DNA of 64,000 bases, taken from Cupriavidus necator A5-1. GTDB taxonomy: Bacteria > Pseudomonadota > Gammaproteobacteria > Burkholderiales > Burkholderiaceae. Both the position numbers and the translations under genes were made by a program. Positions 16,126 through 25,263 of this stretch are shown one piece after another (positions within the stretch are counted from its first letter, which is position 1; every line of letters starts with the position of its first letter). Location of the stretch: assembly GCF_000744095.1 (NCBI RefSeq), contig NZ_JQLI01000008.1, forward strand, positions 2,914,001-2,978,000. The letters run 5' to 3'. The notes below the pieces were generated by a model. It was given only the letters and a program-made list of their open reading frames with translations. It ran no database searches and was not told where the DNA came from.

Positions 16126-18108
16126 TTACTGCGCGTGCCTGAGTTGCTCCAGGATGCCAGGATCTTCAAGGGTCGACAGGTCTTGCGTAATCTGGTCGCC
16201 CTTTGCGATGACGCGCAGCAGCCGGCGCATCACCTTGCCAGACCGCGTCTTGGGCAGGTTGTCGGCAAAGCGGATTTCCTTTGGCTTGGCAATGGGGCTG
16301 ATCTCCCTGGCGACCCAGTCGCGCAGTTCCCTGGCGATCCGCTGCGCTTCCTCGCCCTGAGGGCGGGCGCCCTTCAGCACGACATAGGCGCAGATGGCCT
16401 CGCCGGTGGTCTCGTCCGGCTTGCCCACGACGGCGGCCTCTGCGACGTGCGGGTTGGCGACGAGCACCGATTCGATTTCCATGGTGCCCATACGGTGACC
16501 GGAGACGTTGAGCACGTCGTCGATGCGACCGGTAATGCTGAAGTAGCCGGTCTTCTCATTGCGCACCGCGCCGTCGCCTGCCAGGTAAAGCTTGCCGCCC
16601 AGTTCCTGCGGGAAATAGTTTGTCTTGAACCGCTCCGGATCGCCCCAGACCGTGCGAATCATGGACGGCCACGGGCGCTTGATGACCAGGATTCCGCCTT
16701 GTCCGTTCGGCTTTTCGTTGCCGGCTTCATCCACCACCGCGGCCATGATCCCCGGCAACGGCAGCGTGCAGGAGCCCGGCAGCAACGGCGTCGCGCCAGG
16801 CATCGGGCTGATCATGTGCCCACCGGTTTCGGTTTGCCAGAAGGTATCGACGATCGGGCATTTCCCGTTGCCAACGTTGTTGTAGTACCACATCCAGGCT
16901 TCCGGATTGATCGGCTCGCCCACCGAGCCGAGCAGACGCAGGCTGGACAGATCGTAGTGCTTCGGATGCAGGTCCGGGTCCTTGTCGCAAGCCTTGATCA
17001 GCGCGCGGATCGCCGTCGGGGCGGTATAGAAGATCGTGGTTCGATGCTTGCGGACCATGTCCCAGAAGCGACCGGCATTGGGGTAGGTCGGCACACCTTC
17101 GCACACGACCTGGGTCGCGCCCACCGCAAGCGGGCCGTAGGCGACATAGGTGTGGCCGGTGATCCAGCCGATGTCGGCCGTGCACCAGAATACGTCGGAG
17201 GACTTGATGTCGAAGGTCCACTTCATCGTCAGCATCGCCCACAGCAGATAGCCACCGCATGCGTGCTGCACCCCTTTGGGCTTGCCGGTAGAACCTGACG
17301 TGTAGAGGATGAACAGCGGATGCTCGGCTCCGACCCATTCCGGCGCGCAGGTGGTGGGCTGATCGACGATCAGCGCATCCAGCGAGAGGTCACGTCCGGG
17401 GACGAGATCGATGCTGGCGCCGGTGCGCTTGTAAACAATTACGTTGTTGACAGTGTCGCAACCGCCCAGGTCCAGGGCTTCGTCGACGATGGATTTCAGC
17501 GGCAGATGCTTGCCGCCACGCACCTGCTCGTCGGCCGTGATCACTGCCACCGCGCCGGCATTCATAATCCGTTCGCGCAGGGACCTGGCCGAGAAGCCGG
17601 CGAAGACCACGGAATGCACCGCACCGATGCGCGCGCAAGCCTGCATGGCGGCGATACCTTCGATGGACATCGGCATGTAGATGACCACGCGATCACCCTT
17701 CCCGATGCCAAGCGCCCGCAAGCCGTTGGCAAACTGACAGACCCTTGCGTGAAGCTGCGTATACGTGATCCGCGTGACATGGCCGTCGTCGGCCTCAAAG
17801 ATGATCGCTGTCTTCTCGGCATTGCCGTTCGCCAGATTCCGGTCCAGGCAGTTGTAAGAAACGTTAAGCTCACCATCCTCGAACCAGCGGTAGAACGGAG
17901 CTTGCTCCTCGTTCAGAGTCCTGGTGAACGGCTTATGCCAGCTGATGAGGTCGCGCGCATGCCGGGCCCAGAAGCCTTCGTAATCGTCTTCGGCTGCGGC
18001 GCATATCGCCCGGTAGCCTTCCATGCCGGAAATGTTCGCGTTGTTGACAAACAGCGCGGACGGATTGAAAAGCTCGGGTTCCCGTTTCATGCGGGCGATG
18101 TCGGACAT
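16126..18108 (-). CDS. acsA: Acetyl-CoA synthetase
   Basis: The 660-residue AMP-forming ligase activates acetate to acetyl-CoA via acetyl-AMP in the cytoplasm. The P-loop-like LYTSGSTGKPKG (about residues 270-281), the acyl-binding TADIGWITGHTYV, the A5 motif DTFWQTETGG, the hinge region GRIDDVLNVSGHRMGTMEIES and the C-terminal lysine loop PKTRSGKVMRRLLR are all intact. The length is normal for Acs, and AGAGAAG precedes the ATG. The conserved lysine in the last motif is the usual site of regulatory acetylation in the family. Confidence 0.97.
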   Translation of the reverse strand: MSDIARMKREPELFNPSALFVNNANISGMEGYRAICAAAEDDYEGFWARHARDLISWHKPFTRTLNEEQAPFYRWFEDGELNVSYNCLDRNLANGNAEKTAIIFEADDGHVTRITYTQLHARVCQFANGLRALGIGKGDRVVIYMPMSIEGIAAMQACARIGAVHSVVFAGFSARSLRERIMNAGAVAVITADEQVRGGKHLPLKSIVDEALDLGGCDTVNNVIVYKRTGASIDLVPGRDLSLDALIVDQPTTCAPEWVGAEHPLFILYTSGSTGKPKGVQHACGGYLLWAMLTMKWTFDIKSSDVFWCTADIGWITGHTYVAYGPLAVGATQVVCEGVPTYPNAGRFWDMVRKHRTTIFYTAPTAIRALIKACDKDPDLHPKHYDLSSLRLLGSVGEPINPEAWMWYYNNVGNGKCPIVDTFWQTETGGHMISPMPGATPLLPGSCTLPLPGIMAAVVDEAGNEKPNGQGGILVIKRPWPSMIRTVWGDPERFKTNYFPQELGGKLYLAGDGAVRNEKTGYFSITGRIDDVLNVSGHRMGTMEIESVLVANPHVAEAAVVGKPDETTGEAICAYVVLKGARPQGEEAQRIARELRDWVAREISPIAKPKEIRFADNLPKTRSGKVMRRLLRVIAKGDQITQDLSTLEDPGILEQLRHAQ

Positions 18109-18498
18109 GGCTACTTCTCTGAGCGTTTAGAAAATTTTCAACCGATGACCCAGGGGGCTGGTATCACCAGTGGCGATGTCTGAAGGGCATCATGGCGACG
18201 AGGGGATCGGCATAGCCCACGACAATGATGGCTGTCGGCAGGTACGTACTTTGTATTTCCTCGCCATGAACAGCGAGAGCAGGCTCGCGATCGGGTAAAG
18301 TATCGCATCGCACCGCTGGCAGAAGCTGCCGAATACGCTTTGAACTTGCAATTTCCGGTGTTTTCTCGCCCGCAGTTGGAGGCCTGACGCTGCGCCGCTG
18401 TGGCTGACATGGTGCTGAGGCCGGCGGCCAACGCGAAGCCGTCCCGGGGCGGACGGCGCTCCATGCCTGGCAATCCTGAAACAGAGCGGAGCTGTATC
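18109..18498. other. Intergenic region upstream of acsA, no gene seen
   Basis: About 390 bp lie between the acsA start and the porin terminator. The open frames are short, arginine- and serine-rich antisense-like translations with no recognisable domain. The leftward acsA promoter should lie in the 18109-18300 part; no clear sigma-54 or sigma-70 consensus stands out. Confidence 0.5.
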
Positions 18499-18522
18499 AA
18501 AAACCCGGAGCTGCCTCCGGGT
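18499..18522 (-). terminator. Rho-independent terminator of the porin gene
   Basis: An 8-bp stem (ACCCGGAG at 18503-18510 pairing with CTCCGGGT at 18515-18522, CTGC loop) is followed on the minus strand by a run of five U from 18503 down to 18499. It lies about 20 bp after the porin stop. Confidence 0.85.
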
Positions 18523-18542
18523 CTGCACTAACGGACTTAAGC

Positions 18543-19658
18543 TCAGAACTTGTGGCGGATGCCAACGACAGCGCCGAACTGGTTTGCACCGGGCTGCACG
18601 GCTTCGCTGCTCGCACCCAGCTGGTCATTGAACCCGTTCACCCCCAGGTTCGACTTGCCGCGGTTCAGTGCGTACGAAACCGTGGTGTAAAGATCCGTGC
18701 GCTTCGACAGTGCATAGTCAACCAGCACAACGAACTGCCACGGGTTGCCGGCGTTCGACTGACGCAGGTTCTGGTAGTACGCAGAGCCACTGACCGACAG
18801 CGCCGGAGATACCTGGTAGCCAACGCCGACCCAACCCAGGTTCGACACTGTGTTGGTCAGCGCAACGCCAGGCAGGGTGGCACCGTTGAACGCGTGGGCA
18901 TATCGGTAACCGCCGTAGAGCTTGGCAGGACCGAAAGTGTATGTCCCGGCGACTGCGGCCCGCCTGATCAGACTATTGGTCGAAAGAGCCGTGGCTGCCG
19001 ACCGGTTCGATTGGTCGTAAATGGCGCCAACGGCGAATCCGCCTGCGGCATAGTTCACAGCGAACGAGTACTCACGCCCGTTGGTGAAATTGCCGGCGAT
19101 CTCCTGGTTGCTGCTGTTGAAGCTATACAGCGCAGTGACGCTCAGGCCGCCGAACGTCCCCATATACTTGGCGGAGTTGTCGGCACGCGCCCCGCCCATG
19201 AACGGGTCTTGTGCACCGATGGAATAGCGGCTTGCGATCGACATCGGGTCGTAGGTAACGCCAAAGTCATAGAACGGGGTCGTGTGCCGGCCCAGGGTCA
19301 GCTGGCCCCACTGGTTCTGCAGACCGGCGTAGGCGCCGCGACCAAAGAGACGACCACCCTGCCCCGAGGCGCCGGTATCGAGGTTGAAGCCGCTTTCCAG
19401 CAGGAAGATGCCCTTCATGCCACCGCCCAGGTCTTCTACGCCGCGCAATCCCCAGCGCGATCCGGACTGGTTGCCCGATTGCAGGGCCCAGAGATTGTTG
19501 CCCTGGGCGCCGGCGGGTACGGTACCCGTCGAAGCAACAGCCTTGTTCAGGTATTCAATACCCACATCAGCAACACCGTACAACGTGACGTTCGATTGCG
19601 CATACGCGCTGGGGACCACCAGCAAGGCAGCCGCAATGGCTGACAGTTTGAATTTCAT
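18543..19658 (-). CDS. General outer-membrane porin (Burkholderiales OmpC-like)
   Basis: The 371-residue protein has a signal peptide (cleavage after AYA at residue 20), then the typical QSNVTLYGVADVG strand, a run of alternating beta strands, and the C-terminal IRHKF ending in phenylalanine needed for outer-membrane assembly. It would form a trimeric 16-stranded diffusion channel. GAGG lies about 10 bases before the ATG at 19658. The gene stands alone with its own terminator, and a possible small RNA lies on the other strand upstream. Confidence 0.93.
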   Translation of the reverse strand: MKFKLSAIAAALLVVPSAYAQSNVTLYGVADVGIEYLNKAVASTGTVPAGAQGNNLWALQSGNQSGSRWGLRGVEDLGGGMKGIFLLESGFNLDTGASGQGGRLFGRGAYAGLQNQWGQLTLGRHTTPFYDFGVTYDPMSIASRYSIGAQDPFMGGARADNSAKYMGTFGGLSVTALYSFNSSNQEIAGNFTNGREYSFAVNYAAGGFAVGAIYDQSNRSAATALSTNSLIRRAAVAGTYTFGPAKLYGGYRYAHAFNGATLPGVALTNTVSNLGWVGVGYQVSPALSVSGSAYYQNLRQSNAGNPWQFVVLVDYALSKRTDLYTTVSYALNRGKSNLGVNGFNDQLGASSEAVQPGANQFGAVVGIRHKF

Positions 19659-19769
19659 GGAATGATTTCCTCGAAGAATGGTAAGTAGCCCATTCGCATC
19701 GGTTCGAATTCGGGCGAAGCAGATTCTGCATTGAATCTTCAAGACTTAACAATCCGTATTCGAGCCATA

Positions 19770-19948
19770 ATGTTGGTATTACATCTAAAGCTATTTTTAG
19801 GCCTGCGCCTATTTTCTTTCCAGAATTATCAGCCTAGGATGTGCGGGAGCTCTGCTGTCGCGTGTATGTCATCAGCATATATCGACACTTTCCATGGCTT
19901 TGCGGTAGAGCCCGTGCGGGGCTGCCCTTGGGCAGCCCTTCTTTTTGC
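19770..19948 (+). ncRNA. Candidate small RNA with intrinsic terminator upstream of the porin
   Basis: On the plus strand GGGCTGCC-CTTG-GGCAGCCC (19919-19938) is followed by TTCTTTTTGC: a textbook Rho-independent terminator. No plus-strand gene lies upstream that could need it, because the porin reads away to the left and the next gene converges from the right. A short AT-rich stretch with CATAAT at 19766-19771 could be a -10 box. The start point given is a guess; the terminator itself is solid. Confidence 0.4.
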
Positions 19949-19975
19949 AACGGTTATTCACCGCAGCGCTTGTAG

Positions 19976-20632
19976 TCAGGACGGGATCACCGCATGCCTG
20001 TGCCTGACCAGATACAACGCCAGTTCTATTTCATTTCGCAGCCCGAGCTTGCTCATGGCCGAGCACTTCTGGACGCTGATCGTCTTGACGCTGCGCTGGA
20101 ATTTCCTTGCAATCTCCTGCAGCGGATAGCCTTGCGCCAGAAGGCGAAGGACCTCGCGTTCGCGTGGGCTAAGACGATCGTCGCACTGGTCTTCGCAATG
20201 GCGGGTCGGAGCAATCAACAACCCCTCAGTGTCCGGGTCTATGTACTTGGCACCTGAGAGGACGGTTTGGCATGCATCGCCCACGAACTGCAGGGCCATC
20301 GATTTTGCGACAAACGCGTCGGCACCTTTCGCCAGCAATTGACGAACCAGACCGTGTGGACGCTGCCCCGAGAAGACCACGATCTTCACCTTCGGGTACA
20401 TCCGGTGTAGCCGTTCGATCAAGCGCAACCCGTCGATCTCTCCGCCATAGTCATAGCCGGTGATCACGATATCCGGCAGTAGCAGTGCATGCTTCTTGAG
20501 TTCCGAGAGAAGCCCATTGACGCTATCCGCGATGGCTATGACGTCAATGCCTTGACGCGCCATGTACGGCGCCAGTCCGGCGAGCACCACGGGATGATCG
20601 TCGGCAATCACAGCGGTAGTTTTGTTGCTCAT
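19976..20632 (-). CDS. NarL/FixJ-family response regulator with atypical receiver
   Basis: The 218-residue protein has an N-terminal receiver (acidic pair Asp11-Asp12 in IADDHPVV, Ser in VVFSGQ, switch Lys in FVAKSM) and a C-terminal LuxR helix-turn-helix (LSPREREVLRLLAQGYPLQEIA, in the last 65 residues). The phospho-acceptor position, expected in PDIVITD, is Gly59 (PDIVITGYD), with an aspartate only at 61. It resembles RcsB-like regulators that can act without phosphorylation. No histidine kinase is adjacent. Confidence 0.88.
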   Translation of the reverse strand: MSNKTTAVIADDHPVVLAGLAPYMARQGIDVIAIADSVNGLLSELKKHALLLPDIVITGYDYGGEIDGLRLIERLHRMYPKVKIVVFSGQRPHGLVRQLLAKGADAFVAKSMALQFVGDACQTVLSGAKYIDPDTEGLLIAPTRHCEDQCDDRLSPREREVLRLLAQGYPLQEIARKFQRSVKTISVQKCSAMSKLGLRNEIELALYLVRHRHAVIPS

Positions 20633-20665
20633 TGCCCGGAAGCAGAATAGAGCCGCACAATCTTT

Positions 20666-20791
20666 TCAGTATCCTTTCGCACGGTCGACAAGACCGCTGA
20701 GCGGCTCACCGCGCTCGCCGCGGCGCAGATTGTCCGCGTCGGCCAGGGCTGCCGTATCGTCTACCTCGTGCGGGGTCGTGGCGTATGTCAT
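20666..20791 (-). pseudogene. Possible C-terminal remnant of a D-2-hydroxyacid dehydrogenase
   Basis: The leftward frame ends NLRRGERGEPLSGLVDRAKGY, which resembles the usual C-terminus of D-isomer-specific 2-hydroxyacid dehydrogenases (NxxRFLAGEPLxxxVDRxxGY). The rest of that enzyme is not found upstream; the frame runs into unrelated sequence. I read it as a gene scrap left after deletion, but the match is short. The rest of 20633-21094 shows no gene. Confidence 0.35.
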
Positions 20792-21094
20792 CGCAGTCGT
20801 AGCAGCGCCGGGCGAAAAAGGGGAATCATGATGCGATGAACACGCCAGCATCTGATAGGAAAAAATTACTGCATCCGCGCACGCACCAAGATGACGCACT
20901 CCTAGGGTAAATCCCGACGAATATTGCGGTGCACATGCACGCGCGCTGAGCGCACGGCATGCAATGCCAAACGGGACATATGAAACCGCAGCTATTACTA
21001 TCATGGCCCGGAATACCCCACCAAGCGCTTGGGCGCACATGCTTCAATGTCGCATCCCACAAAGACCCTGGCCCCCGTCCCAGGAGTCATTGCC

Positions 21095-21256
21095 ATGTCA
21101 GAGAAGAAGCCGTTCGAGAGCTTTATCGGCCCAGACGAATCAACCCGGATCATGAGCGCCCTGCACCACCGGATTTCGGAATCTTGCAGCGCGAGGCGTC
21201 CCCCCCCGCAGCGGAAGCGGATCCAGGGCTTTTGCCAGATCCCTCCGGGCGTCTGA
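21095..21256 (+). pseudogene. Truncated remnant of a third family-5 binding-protein gene
   Basis: The first ~26 codons (MSEKKPFESFIGPDESTR, then IMSALHHR) align with the N-termini of the binding proteins at 490-2109 and 25264-26883 (MSESRKEFENLVGPGESLR, then VMDLLKR). AGGAG precedes the ATG just as in intact genes. After about codon 30 the similarity is lost and the frame stops at 21256. It sits exactly where a binding-protein gene would be expected, 67 bp before the permease genes. The original binding protein of this transporter seems to have been deleted. Confidence 0.7.
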
Positions 21257-21323
21257 TGGGTGATTCGTCAGTCGATCACGTGCGACTCGCGGCCTGATTT
21301 ATCCACTAAGAAAGGAGACAAAC

Positions 21324-22280
21324 GTGAACCCCTTCATCTTGCGTCTGCTGGCGCGGCGCATCGGCCTGGCGCTGATCTCATTGCTGGCCGTCTCGGCCAT
21401 CGTCTTCGCCATCACCGCGGTATTGCCCGGCGATGCCGCGCAGGAACAGCTCGGGCAGGACGCCACACCCGAAGCCCTGGCCGCGCTGCGTACCCAGATG
21501 GGCCTCGATGTCCCCGCGCCGGTGCGCTACGCGCAATGGCTGGGCGGCATGGTGACCGGCAATGCCGGCGAGTCGCTGGTCACGCGTATGCCGGTGTCGG
21601 AGGCCATCGGCAGCCGCCTGCGCCATTCGCTGCTGCTGGCCGGCCTGACCGCGCTGATCTCGGTGCCGGTGGCGCTCGGCCTCGGCATCCTGGCGGCGGT
21701 CTACCGCGGCACATGGTTTGACCGCAGCGTCAGCCTGGGCGCGGTGGCGGTGGTCTCGGTGCCGGAGTTCCTGGTCGCCACGCTGGCGGTGTTGCTGTTC
21801 GCGGTCCACCTGCGCTGGCTGCCGGCGCTCGCCTATATCGGCACCGACGATTCGTGGGACAAGATCGTGCGTTCGCTGGCCATGCCGGTGCTGAGCCTGT
21901 GCTGCGTGATCGTCGCGCAGATGCTGCGCATGACCCGCGCGGCGGTGATCGACCAGCTCAAGGCGCCCTACATCGAGATGGTGCGGCTCAAGGGCGCATC
22001 CTCGACCCGCATGGTGCTGTTCCACGCCCTGCCCAACGCCATCGGCCCGATCGCCAATGCCGTGGCGCTGAGCCTGTCTTACCTGCTTGGCGGCGTCATC
22101 ATCATCGAGACCATCTTCAACTACCCGGGGATCGCCAAGCTGATGGTGGACAGCGTCGCCCAGCGCGACATGCCCGTGGTCCAGGTGTGCGCCATGATTT
22201 TCTGTTGTGCGTACCTGATCCTCGTCACGCTTGCCGATGTGTGCGGCATCGTCGCCAATCCGCGTCTGCGTCACCGCTGA
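21324..22280 (+). CDS. ABC transporter inner-membrane permease, DppB/OppB type
   Basis: The 318-residue permease has an N-terminal membrane segment (ISLLAVSAIVFAITAVLPGD), about six transmembrane helices and the EAA loop (EMVRLKGASSTRMVLFHALPNAIGP in the second half) that contacts the ATPase. With the next two genes it forms the importer core for a peptide-like or opine-like ligand. AAAGGAGA precedes the start. Upstream, in place of a binding-protein gene, only a remnant remains. Confidence 0.93.
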   Translation: MNPFILRLLARRIGLALISLLAVSAIVFAITAVLPGDAAQEQLGQDATPEALAALRTQMGLDVPAPVRYAQWLGGMVTGNAGESLVTRMPVSEAIGSRLRHSLLLAGLTALISVPVALGLGILAAVYRGTWFDRSVSLGAVAVVSVPEFLVATLAVLLFAVHLRWLPALAYIGTDDSWDKIVRSLAMPVLSLCCVIVAQMLRMTRAAVIDQLKAPYIEMVRLKGASSTRMVLFHALPNAIGPIANAVALSLSYLLGGVIIIETIFNYPGIAKLMVDSVAQRDMPVVQVCAMIFCCAYLILVTLADVCGIVANPRLRHR

Positions 22281-22311
22281 AGCCTTGAACGCCATGCAGG
22301 AGCTGCAACTC

Positions 22312-23196
22312 ATGTCCCCTACCTCCAACACGCACGCCACCCCCGCCGTGAGTGCCCCCGACCAGGGCGGCCGCCGCCCGCGCCTGCCCAAACTGGGCAT
22401 CACCGGCTGGATCGGCTGCCTGATCCTCATCGGCTGGCTGGTCGCCGCCATTGTTGGCCCGATCCTGATCAGCCATGACGGCACGCCCACGGGCGAGATC
22501 CAGGTCTTCGGCCCGATCAGTGTCCAGCACTGGCTCGGTACCGACTACCTCGGGCGCGACATGCTGACGCGCGTGATCCTGGGCGCGCGCTACACCGTCT
22601 GCGTGGCACTGGTCTCGACCCTGTGCGCCAGCGGCATCGGCATCACGCTGGCATTGCTCGCCACCGTCAGCGGGCGCTGGATCGATGCCGGCCTCAGCCG
22701 AGGCCTCGATACGCTCACGGCGATCCCCAGCAAGATGTTCGCACTGATCATGGTCGCGGCCTTCGGCTCGTCGGTGTGGATGCTCGCGCTCACGGCGGCG
22801 ATCATCTACATCCCGGGCGCGTATCGGATCGCGCGCTCGCTGGCGGTCAACATCAACGCGATGGACTACGTGACGGTTGCCCGCACCCGCGGCGAAGGCA
22901 CCGCCTACATCATGCGGCAGGAGATCCTGCCCAACATCCTCGGGCCCATGCTGGCCGACCTGGGGCTGCGCTTCGTCTACGTCGTGCTGCTGCTCGCGAG
23001 CCTCAGCTTCCTGGGCCTGGGCATCCAGCCGCCCGATGCCGACTGGGGTTCGCTGGTGCGCGAGAACATCGGCGCGCTGTCTGAAGGCAGCATGGCCGTG
23101 GTGGCGCCGGCGCTGGCCATCGCCAGCCTGACGCTCGCCGTCAACCTTGTCATCGACAACCTGCCGGGTCGCTCGGCACGCAACGGAGTCAAATAA
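22312..23196 (+). CDS. ABC transporter inner-membrane permease, DppC/OppC type
   Basis: The 294-residue partner permease shows the conserved HWLGTDYLGRDMLTRVILGAR segment of DppC-type proteins (given here as two overlapping parts, HWLGTDYLGRD and MLTRVILGAR), an EAA loop (ARTRGEGTAYIMRQEILPN) and a C-terminal LAVNLVIDNL. AGGAG lies 9 bases before the ATG at 22312, which I prefer to the ATG at 22294. Its TAA overlaps the ATPase start by one base (TAATG), so the two are coupled. Confidence 0.92.
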   Translation: MSPTSNTHATPAVSAPDQGGRRPRLPKLGITGWIGCLILIGWLVAAIVGPILISHDGTPTGEIQVFGPISVQHWLGTDYLGRDMLTRVILGARYTVCVALVSTLCASGIGITLALLATVSGRWIDAGLSRGLDTLTAIPSKMFALIMVAAFGSSVWMLALTAAIIYIPGAYRIARSLAVNINAMDYVTVARTRGEGTAYIMRQEILPNILGPMLADLGLRFVYVVLLLASLSFLGLGIQPPDADWGSLVRENIGALSEGSMAVVAPALAIASLTLAVNLVIDNLPGRSARNGVK

Positions 23197-24839
23197 TGGG
23201 CACGTCCGTAAAGGTCAGCAATCTGCGCATCACCGCAGGCCAGGCGACGTTGGTAGATGGTGTGGACTTCGAGATCGAGCCCGGCAAGGTGCTGGCACTG
23301 ATCGGCGAGTCCGGCTCGGGCAAGACCACCACCGCGCTGGCGCTGATGGGCTTCGCGCGCCACGGTTGCGAGATCTCCGGCAGCATCCGGGTCGGCACCA
23401 CCGACGTGCTGCACCTGTCGCCGGGCGAACAGCGCCGGCTGCGCGGGCGCGAGATCACCTATATCGCGCAGAGCGCGGCGGCCTCGTTCAACCCGTCGCG
23501 CACCATCATGGACCAGGTGGTCGAACCGGCGCTGATCCATCGGCTCATGGATCGCAAGGCTGCCGAGAAGAAGGCGGTCGCGCTGTTCCGCGAACTGGCG
23601 CTACCCGACCCTGATTCCATCGGCGAACGCTACCCCCACCAGGTCTCTGGCGGACAGTTGCAGCGCCTGATGGCGGCAATGGCCCTGATCACCGATCCCG
23701 ACCTGGTGATCCTGGACGAGCCGACCACGGCCCTGGACGTCACCACGCAGGTCGAAGTGCTGCGCGTGTTCCGCCGCGCGGTGCAGGAACGCCGCACTAC
23801 CGCGGTCTATGTCAGCCACGACCTGGCCGTGGTGGCCCAGGTGGCGGACCACATCCTGGTGCTGCGCGATGGCAAGATGCGCGAGCTGGGCGAGACCGAC
23901 CAGATCCTGTACCAGCCCGCCGACGACTACACGCGCTGCCTGCTGGCCGCGGCGCGCCCGACCGAGCGTCCCGGCGCGCCGGTGGACCCGGACAAGAGCC
24001 CCCTGCTGCTCGAGGTCCGCGATCTTTCCGCCGGCTACGGTGCGGTCGATGCGCACGGACAGCCGGCCTCGAAGATCCTTGAGGGCGTGGGCCTGAAGCT
24101 GTACCGGGGCCAGGCGATCGGCGTCATCGGCGAGTCGGGTTCGGGCAAGACCACGCTGGCGCGGGCCATCGCCGGCCTGGTGGCGCCGTGCTGCGGCAGC
24201 ATCGCCTTCAACGGCCGCCCCCTGAAGCCGACGGTGGCCGAACGCAGCCGCGATGAATTGCGGCGCATCCAGATCGTGTTCCAGATGGCCGATACCGCGC
24301 TCAATCCCGCGCGCACCATCGAGGAGATCCTGGCGCGGCCGCTGCAGTTCTTCCATGGCCTGCGCGGCGAAGCGCAACGGGCGCGGATTCGCCAGTTGCT
24401 CGATCTGGTGCGGCTGCCGGCCGGCGTGGCGCAGCGCACGCCTGGTGGACTGTCCGGCGGGCAGAAGCAGCGCGTGAACCTGGCCCGGGCGCTCGCGGCC
24501 GATCCGGAGCTGATCCTGTGCGACGAGATCACCTCGGCGCTGGACACCGTGGTCGGCGCTGCCATCCTTGACCTGATGGCCGAGCTGCGCAAGGAGCTGG
24601 GCGTCTCGTATCTCTTCATCAGCCACGACCTGCACACCGTGCGCTCGATCTGCGACGAGATCGTGGTGATGCAGCATGGCCGCAAGCTGACCCAGGTCGC
24701 GCACCAGGACTACGACCGCGGTCCGCACCACCCCTACTACGCGCTGCTGGCGCGCTCGGTGCCCGAGCTGCGCCGCGGCTGGATCGACGAAGTCGATCTG
24801 CATAGCGAAGGCGCAGTGCCCGCCGGCGTCACCGCCTGA
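23196..24839 (+). CDS. Fused DppD-DppF-type ABC transporter ATPase
   Basis: The 547-residue protein joins two ATPase domains that are separate in Dpp/Opp systems. The first half has Walker A GESGSGKTT (37-45), signature SGGQLQR and Walker B LVILDEPTTALD. The second half has another GESGSGKTT (about 312-320), signature LSGGQKQR and CDEITSALD. Both halves appear catalytically complete. It powers the permease pair upstream. As the only family-5-type importer ATPase in the window, it probably serves the two orphan binding proteins at 490 and 25264. Confidence 0.93.
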   Translation: MGTSVKVSNLRITAGQATLVDGVDFEIEPGKVLALIGESGSGKTTTALALMGFARHGCEISGSIRVGTTDVLHLSPGEQRRLRGREITYIAQSAAASFNPSRTIMDQVVEPALIHRLMDRKAAEKKAVALFRELALPDPDSIGERYPHQVSGGQLQRLMAAMALITDPDLVILDEPTTALDVTTQVEVLRVFRRAVQERRTTAVYVSHDLAVVAQVADHILVLRDGKMRELGETDQILYQPADDYTRCLLAAARPTERPGAPVDPDKSPLLLEVRDLSAGYGAVDAHGQPASKILEGVGLKLYRGQAIGVIGESGSGKTTLARAIAGLVAPCCGSIAFNGRPLKPTVAERSRDELRRIQIVFQMADTALNPARTIEEILARPLQFFHGLRGEAQRARIRQLLDLVRLPAGVAQRTPGGLSGGQKQRVNLARALAADPELILCDEITSALDTVVGAAILDLMAELRKELGVSYLFISHDLHTVRSICDEIVVMQHGRKLTQVAHQDYDRGPHHPYYALLARSVPELRRGWIDEVDLHSEGAVPAGVTA

Positions 24840-25263
24840 CCCCGTTCTCACGGCGTGGCGTGATCGCAGCGATGACGCCAACCGGTCGGCGCGGTGCCAG
24901 CAGGCGCCGGCCGGGAACAGTCGCGGTGGTCACGCCGTCATCGGCGCGCGGGGCTTCTTCGGCAAACCATTCGAATAGTCGCGACCTCGCCCTTGCCTTC
25001 AGCCAGCGGCTTGCCCCGCTCGCGCAAGAACAGCGGCGCCCGAGGCTTCAAATGCAAAGCAACCGGCTTGCGCCGGTCGCTTGAGAGGACCGCGCCTTGG
25101 CGGCACGGCGGCGGAACGCCAGCTCGTCGCAAGCGTTCTCAATACGGGTTGTGGTGGGATGGCGGGCGCATTTGGCTATCCACGCCAGAAGGTCGCGCCG
25201 TCGCCCCGGATTTGCGAGAGCACGCTGCACCCAAGGCTTACCGCACTCCCGCCACCTTCCAGA
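24840..25263. other. Intergenic region with a possible YdeI-like gene scrap
   Basis: No intact gene is present in these 424 bp. On the minus strand, 25230-25078 reads LAWIAKCARHPTTTRIENACDELAFRRRA, which vaguely recalls the C-terminus of YdeI/OmpD-associated proteins (WIxxAKRPETRxxRI). This may be a gene fragment; the match is weak. The transporter and binding-protein genes converge on this gap. Confidence 0.25.

Noticed and set aside
18138..18500. 120-codon minus-strand frame between acsA and the porin.
   Set aside because: It has no domain, no good ribosome-binding site, and ends next to the porin terminator; it is treated as noncoding.
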